Made by a program: the position numbers and the translations under genes | Shown here: one piece after another, positions 25,457 through 34,940 of the stretch | How the letters are laid out: every line of letters starts with the position of its first letter | Position numbering within the stretch: position 1 is the stretch's first letter | Assembly (NCBI GenBank): GCA_937915375.1 | Contig: CALDMO010000037.1 | Coordinates: forward strand, 1 to 53,583 | DNA from: an uncultured Marvinbryantia sp. | GTDB lineage: Bacteria > Bacillota > Clostridia > Lachnospirales > Lachnospiraceae | Direction: 5' to 3' | DNA length: 53,583 nt | Notes under the pieces: generated by a model | The model's input: only the letters and a program-made list of their open reading frames with translations | The model's database searches: none | What the model was told of the DNA's origin: nothing

Positions 25457-26482
25457 ATGACAAAATACATGGATTATATCCTCGAACAGGCCGAAAAACT
25501 GCTCTCTATCGACAGTCCTTCCGGTTTTACCGAAACTGTCACGGATTATCTGCTGAAAGAATACCGTCGGCTCGGCTATGAGCCGCAAAAGACAACCAAA
25601 GGAGGAGTGCTTGTCGATCTCGGCGGTCATGACAATGCCCTGATGATGCTGGCGCATGTTGATACTCTGGGTGCAATGGTTGCTGAAATTAAAGCAAACG
25701 GCCGGCTTCGTCTCACACCGATCGGCGGCCTGAATGCGAATAATGCTGAAACAGAGAATTGTACCGTCTATACCTTTGACGGCAAAACATATGAAGGCAC
25801 CATCCAGCTGGCCGATGCCTCCATTCATGTAAACAAATCCTACAGCGATACCGCGCGTACTTTCGATACGGTAGAACTGGTACTGGACGAGCCTGTTTCT
25901 TCCAAAGAAGAAGTACAGGCGCTTGGTATCATGACCGGATGCTACGTCTGTCCGGAACCGCGTATGCGTATAACCACATCCGGTTATCTCAAGAGCCGTT
26001 ACCTGGATGATAAACTCAGCACCGCGATTCTGCTCGGCTATGCAAAATATGTAAAAGATGAAAATATTCAGCTTCCGCGAAAGGTCTACCAGCACGCGAC
26101 CGTTTTTGAGGAAGTAGGACACGGTGGCTGCGGTTCTATTCCAAATGGCGTTACAGAACTGCTCTCCGTTGATATGGGCTGTGTCGGAAACGGACTGGCG
26201 TGTACAGAACATCAGGTATCCATCTGCGTGAAAGACAGCCGCGGACCATACCATTATGATGTTGTCAAAGCACTTATAAAAGCCGCACAGGAACATAATA
26301 TTGATTTTGCCGCTGATGTCTATCCTTCCTATGGTTCTGATGCTGATGCCGCACTCGCTGCCGGAATTGACGCAAAGCACGGACTGATCGGCCCAGGTGT
26401 TTACGCTTCCCACGGTTACGAGCGTTCTCATAAAGACGGCGTGGAAAACACGCTTCGTCTGCTGCAAGCCTATCTTGCATAA
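25457..26482 (+). CDS. M42 family metallopeptidase
   Basis: This 341-aa dinuclear-zinc aminopeptidase belongs to the M42 (FrvX/YsdC, glutamyl aminopeptidase-like) family. Metal ligands and catalytic residues are visible in LMMLAHVDTLGAM (His), RYLDDKLST (bridging Asp), FEEVGHGG (catalytic Glu), SVDMG (Asp) and the C-terminal ASHGYERSHKDG (His). The family trims short peptides in the cytoplasm. AAGGAG lies upstream. It is monocistronic, with a leader hairpin and a strong terminator. Confidence 0.92.
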   Translation: MTKYMDYILEQAEKLLSIDSPSGFTETVTDYLLKEYRRLGYEPQKTTKGGVLVDLGGHDNALMMLAHVDTLGAMVAEIKANGRLRLTPIGGLNANNAETENCTVYTFDGKTYEGTIQLADASIHVNKSYSDTARTFDTVELVLDEPVSSKEEVQALGIMTGCYVCPEPRMRITTSGYLKSRYLDDKLSTAILLGYAKYVKDENIQLPRKVYQHATVFEEVGHGGCGSIPNGVTELLSVDMGCVGNGLACTEHQVSICVKDSRGPYHYDVVKALIKAAQEHNIDFAADVYPSYGSDADAALAAGIDAKHGLIGPGVYASHGYERSHKDGVENTLRLLQAYLA

Positions 26483-26503
26483 ACAATTTCGAAAACAACA
26501 TAA

Positions 26504-26556
26504 AAACCGCCGCGTAGAACATGAGGGTATCATATCACATGTCCGTGCGGCGGTTT
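26504..26556. terminator. Bidirectional terminator
   Basis: AAACCGCCGC/GCGGCGGTTT with an inner CATG...CATG pairing lies between the convergent M42 and HAD genes; A- and T-rich ends flank both sides. Confidence 0.85.
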
Positions 26557-26592
26557 ATTTGATTTACCTGCAGATGCTAAAAATTTCTCATA

Positions 26593-27303
26593 TCAAACGT
26601 GCGAAAATATAAGTCTTGCCAGTTCTTCTTCGCTTCTCACTGTAAATTCCGGTTGTACCGCATTCTCCGGCAAGTTCCTATGATGATGATTCATCCAGAC
26701 ACTATGCCATCCGGCTCCAATAGCCCCGGCGATATCATTTGCATAGGAATCACCGATCATATAAAGCTGTGATTGCTCCAGACCAAGCGCTTCCTCCATC
26801 ATCCGGAAAATACGCACATCCGGCTTGGTATATCCCGCTTTCTCTGAAACAAGGATGTGCTCCTCCGGTATCAGCTCCGGTAAATGCATTGCCCTAATCT
26901 TACTCATCTGATGATCATATGGTCCGTTTGTCAACAGTCCCAGACACACACCTTTTGCAGTACAGGCTGTCAAAACCTCCCGCATGGTATCTGAAATCTG
27001 CAGCGTCAGCTGATGATACAGATACCGCTCCTGAAATTTTACCGCCTGTTCTCTGGTAAATAAAATCCCGCAGCGTTCCATCGTGTTTACCGCGCGCTGC
27101 ACTCTCGATTCCTCCAAAGAAATTTCCCCTTTTTCATTTGCTCGAAACATCTCCTGACTGCACTGCAGAAAAGTCTGATACCATTTTTCCGGATTATCCG
27201 GCACCGGAACTGTCAGCACATCCCGGCAGGCATCCCGAAACGGTAAAATCTGATTGTAGATCGTATCATCCACATCGAATACAAAACCTATTATTTTCTT
27301 CAC
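26593..27303 (-). CDS. HAD-IA family hydrolase
   Basis: This 236-aa phosphatase has motif I DVDDT (nucleophile Asp10, general acid Asp12), motif II LLTNG, motif III Lys in YTKPDVRIF, and motif IV GDSYANDIAGA, with a helical cap between motifs I and II. It resembles YjjG/putative 5'-nucleotidase-like HADs; the substrate is unknown. The start codon is GTG at 27303, with GGAGGAAG 5 nt upstream. It is divergent from the sodium symporter gene. Confidence 0.88.
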   Translation of the reverse strand: MKKIIGFVFDVDDTIYNQILPFRDACRDVLTVPVPDNPEKWYQTFLQCSQEMFRANEKGEISLEESRVQRAVNTMERCGILFTREQAVKFQERYLYHQLTLQISDTMREVLTACTAKGVCLGLLTNGPYDHQMSKIRAMHLPELIPEEHILVSEKAGYTKPDVRIFRMMEEALGLEQSQLYMIGDSYANDIAGAIGAGWHSVWMNHHHRNLPENAVQPEFTVRSEEELARLIFSHV

Positions 27304-27359
27304 TTATTCTTCCTCCGTACTTTATAAGCCAAACTTATTTTAATATAAGGAATCTGAAT

Positions 27360-27388
27360 TTGCAATTCCCATTCACGGAGCATATAAT
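27360..27388 (+). promoter_or_regulatory. Promoter of the NSS transporter gene
   Basis: TTGCAA (27360-27365), 17-nt spacer, TATAAT (27383-27388). A small hairpin CAGGC/GCCTG (27406-27421) lies in the leader before the ribosome site. Confidence 0.75.
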
Positions 27389-27450
27389 TAAAAAATATGG
27401 TGCTCAGGCTAATTTGCCTGATTAAAAAATACATATTTCAGGAGGCTGAC

Positions 27451-28917
27451 ATGAAAAGAGAGTCTTTCGGATCCCGTTTGGGATTCATCCTCGTTTCCGC
27501 AGGCTGTGCCATCGGTATCGGAAACGTCTGGAAATTCCCCTATATCTGCGGTGCCTATGGTGGCGCTGCCTTTATTTTAATTTATCTGTTGTTTTTGGTG
27601 ATTTTCGGCATCCCCGTGCTGACCTGTGAATTCGCAGTCGGCCGCGGCAGTAAAAAAAGTGTTTCCAACAGCTTTGATGTACTGGAACCAGCCGGAACAC
27701 GCTGGCATCATATGAAACACATTGGTATCGTCGGCTGCTATCTGCTGATGATGTTCTATACAACGGTAGGCGGCTGGCTGATGTACTACTGTTACCGCTG
27801 TATCCGCGGTGAGTTTAACAGCGCGACCCCAGAAACCATCAGCAACGCTTTTAACGGTATGCTCGCGAATGCCCCGCTAATGGCATTCTGGACGATTTTA
27901 GCCTGTGTGATCGGCTTTGCAGTCTGCGCATATGGTCTGAAAAATGGAATCGAGCGTATTACCAAAGTAATGATGAGCGCGCTGATCATCATCATGGTTG
28001 TTCTTGCCATCCGTTCCGTTACCATGAGCGGTGCAGGAGAAGGTGTACGCTTCTATCTGATCCCGGATTTCGCTAAAATGAAAGAAGCCGGAATCGGAAA
28101 TGTAATCTTCGCGGCAATGAGTCAGGCATTTTTTACCCTCTCCATCGGTATCGGCGCCATGCTGATTTTCGGAAGCTATCTTGACCGCTCCCACAGCCTT
28201 GCCGGTGAAGCCGTCAACATTACGATCCTGGATACTTTTGTAGCTCTGACAGCCGGATTCATCGTAATCCCCGCCTGCTTTGCCTACGGTATCGAACCGG
28301 ATGCCGGTCCAAGCCTGATTTTCGTAACCCTGCCGAATATCTTCGCACAGATGAAAGGCGGTGCGTTCTGGGGAGCGTTGTTCTTCCTGTTCCTGACATT
28401 TGCGGCACTGTCAACACTGATTGCCGTATTTGAAAATCTGATTGCGATCCAGATGGATCTGTTTGGATGGACACGTAAGAAAAGCGTGATTATCTGTTCT
28501 GTTACCATCATGATCTTAAGCATGCCTTGTGTACTTGGTTTTAACCTTCTGTCAGATCTTCAGCCGGTCGGCGCCGGAAGCACCATCATGGATCTGGAGG
28601 ACTTTATCGTCTCCAACAATCTGCTGCCGCTCGGAAGTCTTGGCTATGTCCTGTTCTGCTCCACTAAAAACGGCTGGGGCTGGGAAAATTTCCTGAAAGA
28701 AGCAAACACCGGAAACGGCCTTTCTTTCCCGAAATTTTTAAAACCATACATGACTTACGGCATTCCGCTGATCATCATGATTATCTACTTAAAGGGCTAT
28801 TATGATAAATTTGTAGGCAGCCCAAAACCGGTATTCTTCGGTTGGATGGCCGTTGCGGTTGTTCTGCTGGCATTTGTCGTATGGTGCGCAACCGGAAAGA
28901 AAAAACATACAAAATAA
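27451..28917 (+). CDS. Sodium:neurotransmitter symporter (NSS/SNF) family transporter
   Basis: This 488-aa membrane protein of the LeuT fold imports an amino acid or amine with Na+. The diagnostic N-terminal block SRLGFILVSAGCAIGIGNVWKF forms TM1 with the unwound Na+/substrate site, and about 11-12 helices follow. GPSLIFVTLP and FLTFAALSTLIAVFEN are TM7-8 signatures. The start at 27451 follows AGGAGG at 5 nt; an upstream in-frame start lacks a site. The substrate is not predictable. A strong promoter precedes the gene. Confidence 0.93.
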   Translation: MKRESFGSRLGFILVSAGCAIGIGNVWKFPYICGAYGGAAFILIYLLFLVIFGIPVLTCEFAVGRGSKKSVSNSFDVLEPAGTRWHHMKHIGIVGCYLLMMFYTTVGGWLMYYCYRCIRGEFNSATPETISNAFNGMLANAPLMAFWTILACVIGFAVCAYGLKNGIERITKVMMSALIIIMVVLAIRSVTMSGAGEGVRFYLIPDFAKMKEAGIGNVIFAAMSQAFFTLSIGIGAMLIFGSYLDRSHSLAGEAVNITILDTFVALTAGFIVIPACFAYGIEPDAGPSLIFVTLPNIFAQMKGGAFWGALFFLFLTFAALSTLIAVFENLIAIQMDLFGWTRKKSVIICSVTIMILSMPCVLGFNLLSDLQPVGAGSTIMDLEDFIVSNNLLPLGSLGYVLFCSTKNGWGWENFLKEANTGNGLSFPKFLKPYMTYGIPLIIMIIYLKGYYDKFVGSPKPVFFGWMAVAVVLLAFVVWCATGKKKHTK

Positions 28918-28951
28918 AAAAAGAATAATTGAGGGAATTTCTGTGAGAAAA

Positions 28952-28986
28952 GAGGCGCGATCCAAAACCGGATCACGCCTTGTTTT
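28952..28986. terminator. Bidirectional terminator
   Basis: AGGCGCGATCC and GGATCACGCCT form an 11-bp stem with one mismatch; it is flanked by AAAAG on the left and TTGTTTT on the right, between the convergent NSS and MATE genes. Confidence 0.8.
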
Positions 28987-30342
28987 CTATACACCCTCAC
29001 TATAATTTTTCTTCCAACTGTACCGATAATAAAAGCTGATAATTAAACTGCACATCAGCCATCCTGCCGGATAACCGAACGCTACCGGAAGAAGCATACC
29101 GAATACACGCGATACCGTAAACAGGTAAATCTGTCGAAATACCACAAATGAACCGAGCATAATAAACATCGGCGCTTTCGTATCTCCCAGCCCGCGCAGC
29201 GTACTCGCATAAATCTGATTAATGCAGCACAGCATATAAAACGGCGAAAGAATACGCAGGAACATTGTTCCATAGTGCAGTACCTCCGCTTCATTATTAA
29301 AAAGCTGCACAAGCGGAGAGGCAAATACCATCAGCGGAATCATAAACGTCACCGTAACAATTTCCGCCAGAATAAGCGCGCTCTTCGTCCCCTTTTTAAT
29401 ACGCCCCATCTTTTTCGCGCCAAAATTCTGCCCGGTAAAGGTTGTCGTTGCCAACGCCACACTCTGCATCGGCAGCATCAGGAACTGATCAATCTTGGAA
29501 TATGCGCTCCACCCGGCCATAACACTGGAACCGAAACCATTGATATACGACTGTACAAACACATTTGAAAAAGAGGTGATCATTTGCTGAAGTGCTGCCG
29601 GAAAACCGATTCGAACAATCTCTTTTATAATTGGAATCTCCACCCGCAGTTCATGAATCTTCAGCTGATAAGAGCCATCCGAACGCATCAGCACAATCAA
29701 AACCAGTATCGCGGATGACACCTGCGCAATAACTGTCGCCCATGCCGCCCCGGCAATGCCCATATCCATCCCCGCCACAAACACCAGGTCAAGTACAGTA
29801 TTCAGACAAGCAGAAAATATCAGAAAATATAAAGGCCGTTTCGAGTCTCCGACAGCACGCAGAATACCGGAACCCATATTGTAGATCATCAAACCGGAAA
29901 CACCGGCAAAGTAAATCTTCAGATATTCCGCCGACTGCGCGAACACATCCTCCGGCGTACTCATCAATCGCAGCATCCACGGTGTTATCAAGATCCCAAC
30001 CACCGAAAATACCACACACAATACAAAAGTCAGCACCAGCGTCGTATGTACCGTACGACTTACCTTCTCACTTCTCTTCGCTCCATAGGCCTGTGAAATC
30101 ACAACGCCCGCGCCCGTTGCCAATCCCATAAAAAATCCGATCAATGAATTAATAACCGGTCCAACAGAACCGACCGCTGCCAATGCCTCTTTCCCCACAA
30201 AATTTCCTACCACAATACTGTCTACCGTATTGTAAAACTGCTGAAAGATATTTCCGACCATCAACGGCAGCGCAAACAGAAGCAGCTGCTTCCAGATCAC
30301 TCCCTGGGTCATATCCATATCTTTCCCTCTTCGTTTTGCCAT
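28987..30342 (-). CDS. MATE family efflux transporter
   Basis: This 451-aa protein has about 12 helices in two homologous halves and the MATE signature at TM1-2 (LPLMVGNIFQQFYNTVDSIVVG). It exports drugs or metabolites using Na+ or H+. It resembles the DinF/NorM-like clostridial group. The ATG at 30342 is used here; an alternative ATG at 30318 with GAGGG 8 nt upstream would remove eight residues and is about equally plausible. It is divergent from a second, dissimilar MATE gene. Confidence 0.93.
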   Translation of the reverse strand: MAKRRGKDMDMTQGVIWKQLLLFALPLMVGNIFQQFYNTVDSIVVGNFVGKEALAAVGSVGPVINSLIGFFMGLATGAGVVISQAYGAKRSEKVSRTVHTTLVLTFVLCVVFSVVGILITPWMLRLMSTPEDVFAQSAEYLKIYFAGVSGLMIYNMGSGILRAVGDSKRPLYFLIFSACLNTVLDLVFVAGMDMGIAGAAWATVIAQVSSAILVLIVLMRSDGSYQLKIHELRVEIPIIKEIVRIGFPAALQQMITSFSNVFVQSYINGFGSSVMAGWSAYSKIDQFLMLPMQSVALATTTFTGQNFGAKKMGRIKKGTKSALILAEIVTVTFMIPLMVFASPLVQLFNNEAEVLHYGTMFLRILSPFYMLCCINQIYASTLRGLGDTKAPMFIMLGSFVVFRQIYLFTVSRVFGMLLPVAFGYPAGWLMCSLIISFYYRYSWKKNYSEGV

Positions 30343-30541
30343 TTTCCTTCATCTCTTTCCTGTCCATACTTTCTGTCTTCGCATCTGAAACCGGCGTCTT
30401 TCAGACACTTCATTCACGGCAGAATCCTGTAATAATATTGTAATAAATTAAAGTTTTAAAGTCAATGTGTCTGACATGCCGATTTTACATTATTTTTACA
30501 TTACAAGCCAATAATCTGTGAAAGAAAGACAAAAAAAGACA

Positions 30542-30570
30542 TTGCATTTCCTGCCTGTTTATAGTAAATT
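30542..30570 (+). promoter_or_regulatory. Candidate promoter of the second MATE gene
   Basis: TTGCAT (30542-30547), 17-nt spacer, TAAATT (30565-30570), 60 nt upstream of the start codon. Confidence 0.55.
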
Positions 30571-30630
30571 AGTCATCAGTATGCTTTTATAAAGTAATAG
30601 AATCAAAAGAGAAAGTTGGGAGGAATGTAC

Positions 30631-32037
30631 TTGGAAGCAATCAGACAGAAAAACAGTTTTTTCCGCAAATTCATTGGCGATAAGCACTTTTACAAGATGG
30701 TGCTTGCGATCGCGGTTCCTATCATGATCCAGAACGGTATCACGAATTTCGTCGGCCTTCTGGACAACATTATGATCGGACGCATCGGTACGGAGCAAAT
30801 GTCCGGCGCCGCTATCGTCAACCAGTTATTATTTGTATACAATCTCTGTATTTTCGGAGGTGTATCGGGAGCCGGCATCTTTACTGCCCAATATTACGGA
30901 AACGGTGACCACGAAGGTATCCGTCATACATTCCGTTTTAAATTCTGGCTGGTAATCCTGCTGACCGGTATCACAATCCTGCTGTTTCTTTCTGCAGGAC
31001 CTTCCCTGATCACCATGTATCTGAGCGGTGACGGCACAGCGGAGGAAGCCGCCGCTACTTTGATGTACGGCAGACAATATATGCTGATCATGCTGCTCGG
31101 CCTTCCGGCTTTTATGATTTCACAGTGCTACTCCAGCACCTTGCGCGAATGCGGTGAAACTGTACTGCCGATGAAGGCAGGCGTGGCATCTGTGTTGGTA
31201 AATCTGGTATTTAACTATCTGCTGATCTATGGAAAATTCGGTTTACCGGTGCTTGGCGTACAGGGCGCTGCCATCGCAACCGTTCTTTCCCGTTATGTGG
31301 AGGTTGCCATTATCGTTTTCTGGACACACAGCCACAAAGAGAAAAATCCGTTTGCCCTCGGCCTGTACCGCACCTTAAAGGTTCCGGTTTCTCTAGTGAA
31401 AAAAATCACTATCAAAGGAATGCCGCTACTAGTAAATGAAACGCTTTGGGGCGCAGCAATGGCAATGCTGGTGCAGTGCTATTCTGTCCGCGGTCTGAAC
31501 GTCGTAGCCGGACTGAATATTTCCAACACAATTAACAATGTCTTTAATATTGTTTTCATCGCGCTCGGAGATTCCGTTGCCATCGTAGTCGGCCAGCTGC
31601 TCGGTGCAAACAAAATGAAAGAAGCCCGCGACACCGACAATAAGATGATCGCCTTCTCCGTCATTTGCTGTACGGGAATCGCCTTGATCATGCTGTGCTT
31701 TGCCCCTCTGTTCCCGCATCTTTACAATACCAATGAAGGAGCAAAAGAGCTGGCTAAACAGTTTATCATGGTCAACGCCATCTTCATGCCGCAGAACGCG
31801 TTTCTGCATGCCGCTTATTTTACTCTGCGTTCCGGCGGAAAAACAATCATTACCTTTTTCTTTGACAGCGTATTTGTCTGGTGTGTCAGTGTTGTGATCG
31901 CCTTTACATTGAGCCGTTTCACTACACTTCCGGTTATCACGATCTACATCTTTGTACAGATCGGCGACTGGATCAAATGTATCGTCGGATTTATCCTTGT
32001 AAAAAAAGGTGTCTGGATTCAAAATATCGTTTCTTAA
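30631..32037 (+). CDS. MATE family efflux transporter
   Basis: This 468-aa MATE protein has two six-helix halves. TM1-2 includes VPIMIQNGITNFVGLLDNIM, and GQLLGANKM marks the start of the second half. It is more similar to the clostridial MATE group that exports unknown metabolites than to its divergent neighbour. GGGAGG at 30618-30623 favours the TTG codon at 30631 (7-nt spacing); the ATG at 30625 is only 1 nt from the ribosome site. The start is therefore probably TTG. Confidence 0.9.
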   Translation: MEAIRQKNSFFRKFIGDKHFYKMVLAIAVPIMIQNGITNFVGLLDNIMIGRIGTEQMSGAAIVNQLLFVYNLCIFGGVSGAGIFTAQYYGNGDHEGIRHTFRFKFWLVILLTGITILLFLSAGPSLITMYLSGDGTAEEAAATLMYGRQYMLIMLLGLPAFMISQCYSSTLRECGETVLPMKAGVASVLVNLVFNYLLIYGKFGLPVLGVQGAAIATVLSRYVEVAIIVFWTHSHKEKNPFALGLYRTLKVPVSLVKKITIKGMPLLVNETLWGAAMAMLVQCYSVRGLNVVAGLNISNTINNVFNIVFIALGDSVAIVVGQLLGANKMKEARDTDNKMIAFSVICCTGIALIMLCFAPLFPHLYNTNEGAKELAKQFIMVNAIFMPQNAFLHAAYFTLRSGGKTIITFFFDSVFVWCVSVVIAFTLSRFTTLPVITIYIFVQIGDWIKCIVGFILVKKGVWIQNIVS

Positions 32038-32040
32038 AAA

Positions 32041-32067
32041 AATCCCGGCGGATTGCCGGGATTTTTT
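32041..32067. terminator. Bidirectional terminator
   Basis: AATCCCGGC/GCCGGGATT with a 5-nt loop and a T-run (T6) on the right and an A-run on the left, between the convergent MATE and histidine kinase genes. Confidence 0.9.
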
Positions 32068-32077
32068 AATTCTGTTT

Positions 32078-33523
32078 TTAATACTTATTGCTGCTTTTGT
32101 TAAATCGTATCGTAAACCGAGTACCGAACTCCGGTCTTGAAAGTACGTTTATTATCCCATCATGCTCATCTATAATCCATTTCGCAATGGAAAGTCCCAG
32201 ACCGGAACCTCCCGTCTCACCATTTCTGGCTTCGTCCGAGCGATAAAAACGTTCAAAAATATGGACAACCTCCGCGTCCTGCATGCCGATTCCCTCATCC
32301 TGTACCACATAGGAAACCGACTCACCATCTTCCTTGATCTCCAGGTGGATCTCGTCCCCCTCATCGGAATATTTCGCCGCATTTTGCACAAAAATACGAA
32401 TGGACTGCTTCACCATCGCCGTATCGCCGTAAATAAACGCATTGTCAGGTCCGGCAAATGTATAACGGTGCTTCTGATCGATCATCATAGATTCCTCCCA
32501 GACCTCGCGCATCACTTCTGTTAAATTAAACACTACCTTATGCAGCGTATTTCTGCCGCTGTCTCCGCGTGCCAAAAACAAAAGCTGTTCTATTAAATCT
32601 TTCATGTGCTGCGATTCATTTTTCAATGCCTCGATGGACTCTTCCAGTACGCTCTCATCTTCCTTTCCCCAGCGGTCAAGCATATTTACATATCCCTGAA
32701 TCACCGCAATCGGCGTACGCAGTTCATGCGAAGCGTCCGATACGAACCGAGCCTGCTGCTTCTGACTTTCCTTCATATGATACAGAAGGTTATTCAATGC
32801 CACCTCAATACTCTGTAAATCCTGATCGCCCGTATGAATGCTGGCCTCCGGGCCATCCGGCGAAATATTCTCTATCGCATGCTCTAAACTGGCAAACTTT
32901 CCCGGATCAAAAGAAATCGTACTGATCTCCTCCGCCTTAATTGCCAGATCATTTAATGGTTTTAACATACGGCGTATTTCAGAAGTATGAAACAATGCCC
33001 GAAAAAGATGTATTCCCTGCAGCGCCAGCAAAAGCAGGCCGGCACAAATGGCAATTTCCAATACGTCATTGAGCAAATACGCATACTCACTCCCGCCGCG
33101 CTCAATTATATAATAATAATTTTCTTCCTCATGTGCCCAGTAACGCCTTCCCAGTTCATCGCTAAGCCGGAACCATCCACCCGTAAGCTCTGTTTTGCAG
33201 TCAAAACGTTCTGTCTCTTTCTCTCCTTTTTTCTGCAGATAAGCTCGCTCCTGTTCCTCCATCGGTTCTTCTCTAAAGATTTGCTGCTTTGCATATTCAT
33301 CGCTTCTTTCCACTATCTGCTCAGCCGTGTGTGCCTGCTCAGCCGCATTTCCTTCACAATAAACCAGGAAACCGCCGCATACCAGCAGAACCATCATTAG
33401 ATCAAACAAAATGATATCTGAAAAACGTTTCAGCCAGAAGGTCATATTGATTCTTCTGGCTATCGACGTCATCCGTTTATTGGGATTTCTGTTTTGAAGT
33501 TTATTTTTCTTTGTCTCTTCCAT
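32078..33523 (-). CDS. Sensor histidine kinase (HAMP, HisKA, HATPase)
   Basis: This 481-aa membrane kinase has one TM helix near residues 36-55, an extracytoplasmic sensor of about 100 residues, a second TM near 150-170, HAMP, then HisKA with His266 in DASHELRTP and a HATPase_c domain (N box near NAAKYSDEG, G boxes DEGIGM and GGSGLGL). It autophosphorylates in response to an unknown signal. It lies 2 nt after the response regulator gene, and a DUF4342 gene heads the operon. An AAGAGA site precedes the ATG. Confidence 0.93.
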   Translation of the reverse strand: MEETKKNKLQNRNPNKRMTSIARRINMTFWLKRFSDIILFDLMMVLLVCGGFLVYCEGNAAEQAHTAEQIVERSDEYAKQQIFREEPMEEQERAYLQKKGEKETERFDCKTELTGGWFRLSDELGRRYWAHEEENYYYIIERGGSEYAYLLNDVLEIAICAGLLLLALQGIHLFRALFHTSEIRRMLKPLNDLAIKAEEISTISFDPGKFASLEHAIENISPDGPEASIHTGDQDLQSIEVALNNLLYHMKESQKQQARFVSDASHELRTPIAVIQGYVNMLDRWGKEDESVLEESIEALKNESQHMKDLIEQLLFLARGDSGRNTLHKVVFNLTEVMREVWEESMMIDQKHRYTFAGPDNAFIYGDTAMVKQSIRIFVQNAAKYSDEGDEIHLEIKEDGESVSYVVQDEGIGMQDAEVVHIFERFYRSDEARNGETGGSGLGLSIAKWIIDEHDGIINVLSRPEFGTRFTIRFNKSSNKY

Positions 33524-33525
33524 AA

Positions 33526-34212
33526 TCAGTTCTCTTTTATTACATATCCAGCGCCACGCACCGTATGGATCAGCTTGATTCCGTAACGATCGTCAATCTT
33601 TGTGCGCAGGTAACGCACATAAACATCAATGATATTTGTCTCTCCCACATAATCATATCCGCATACCTCGTTCATCAGACGATCACGATGCATGACAATA
33701 TTCTTATTGCACATCAGTGTGTGCAGCAGTTCAAATTCACGGTTCGTCAATTCGACCGGTTCGCCTTTTACCAACACCTCATGTCGATCCACATCCAACG
33801 AAACCCCTTTAATCTCCAGACGGCTGTTGCTCTTTCCCGCACCACTGCTTCTGCGCTTGAGCAAAACACGGATTCTGGCAAGCAGTTCTTCTATGGCAAA
33901 GGGCTTCGTAAGGTAATCGTCTGCTCCCGCATCGAGTCCGGACACCTTGTCCATCACTGCGTCGCGCGCCGTCAGCAGGATAATCGGAAGATCACTCTCT
34001 TTTCGGATGCGCCGCAGCACCTCCAATCCGTTTAGCTGCGGCAGCATCACATCCAGCACTACCAGAGAAAAATCTCCCCGCAGCGCCTTTTCCAGCCCGT
34101 CCCTTCCGTCAAATGCCTTTTCCACCTCATAGCCTTCATGCATCAGTTCCAGTTCAATAAATCTCGCTATTTTTGTTTCGTCCTCTACCACAAGAATTCT
34201 GTCTGCCATCAT
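33526..34212 (-). CDS. OmpR-family response regulator
   Basis: This 228-aa protein has a receiver domain with phosphoacceptor Asp54 (VVLDVMLPQLNG), conserved Thr (LLTARD) and Lys (YLTKPF), then a winged-helix DNA-binding domain (LTNREFELLHTL, DVYVRYLRTKI, IHTVRGAGYVI). It is partnered with the adjacent histidine kinase. Two ATGs in tandem (34212 and 34209) are possible starts. The ribosome site is weak, with GGAG lying within the end of the DUF4342 gene, which suggests coupled translation. Confidence 0.94.
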   Translation of the reverse strand: MMADRILVVEDETKIARFIELELMHEGYEVEKAFDGRDGLEKALRGDFSLVVLDVMLPQLNGLEVLRRIRKESDLPIILLTARDAVMDKVSGLDAGADDYLTKPFAIEELLARIRVLLKRRSSGAGKSNSRLEIKGVSLDVDRHEVLVKGEPVELTNREFELLHTLMCNKNIVMHRDRLMNEVCGYDYVGETNIIDVYVRYLRTKIDDRYGIKLIHTVRGAGYVIKEN

Positions 34213-34215
34213 CTT

Positions 34216-34785
34216 TTACTCTTTCTTTTCTCCTGCGTCTTCTTTTTTCATTTCACTTTGAAAATCATTTTTTATACTCTCACAGGTTTCGGAAACCTTA
34301 TCACAGATATCGTTAATATCTACCGTAGTGCTTTCAAATCCCGCGAAATGGTACTTACATCCGAAGAACATACCGACAACCAACAGTGGAATCGTTACCC
34401 AAAAGGCCAACACCGTACCAAGAATCAACACAAGCACAGGCACCGTCACCAGACGTTTTTCCTTTCGGATCACCTCAAAGCTTGTCTCACAGGTTTTCTT
34501 CAACAAATCACCAATTCGTTTAAAAAAACGGTTAAACGCATCCCCTGATGATTTCTTTTTGCAATCACTTTCATACTGCTGCTGTGTTCTGGCAAATTCC
34601 TGCGATTTCTGCCCAGACTCCGTAGTGTATACCGGAATCTCCGGTGTTTTCACTTTGCCCTGGCGCTCCAGTTCCACGATTGCGTCCAGCAAATCGTAAT
34701 TGTTCGCTTCCAGAACATTCTTTGCTTCTTCATAAGAAACGCCTGTCTTTTCTCTGATTTTCTCAACCTTCTCTAAATTATCCAT
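34216..34785 (-). CDS. DUF4342 domain protein (UBA-like N-terminus, membrane C-terminus)
   Basis: This 189-aa protein has an N-terminal three-helix UBA/TS-N-like domain (KIREKTGVSYEEAKNVLEAN), a Lys/Gln-rich linker, a DUF4342-type segment and one or two TM helices (VPVLVLILGTVLAFWVTIPLLV region), ending in a charged tail. Function unknown. It is the first gene of an operon with a response regulator (3 nt after its stop) and a histidine kinase, so it may be a stress or envelope sensor accessory (inference). AAGGAG precedes the ATG. Confidence 0.8.
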   Translation of the reverse strand: MDNLEKVEKIREKTGVSYEEAKNVLEANNYDLLDAIVELERQGKVKTPEIPVYTTESGQKSQEFARTQQQYESDCKKKSSGDAFNRFFKRIGDLLKKTCETSFEVIRKEKRLVTVPVLVLILGTVLAFWVTIPLLVVGMFFGCKYHFAGFESTTVDINDICDKVSETCESIKNDFQSEMKKEDAGEKKE

Positions 34786-34904
34786 CTTCTATACTCCTTT
34801 TCATGAAATTTGATAACTGCTTTGTTATCTATATCTGATGTTTATGAGTATATGCTCTGTAAATTAATCTATTATAGAAGAAAGATTAAAAACAGATTAA
34901 TTTT

Positions 34905-34939
34905 AAAAGCCGTTATAGATTTCTCTACAACGGCCTTTT
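34905..34939 (-). terminator. Intrinsic terminator after trkH
   Basis: On the - strand AAAAGG-CCGTT-GTAGA pairs with TCTAT-AACGG-CTTTT; the T-run follows, directly next to the trkH stop. Confidence 0.75.
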
Positions 34940-34940
34940 A

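Noticed and set aside
25379..26533. 384-codon frame antisense to the M42 peptidase gene
   Set aside because: The + strand frame has full M42 metal motifs and a ribosome site; the antisense frame has no family signature.
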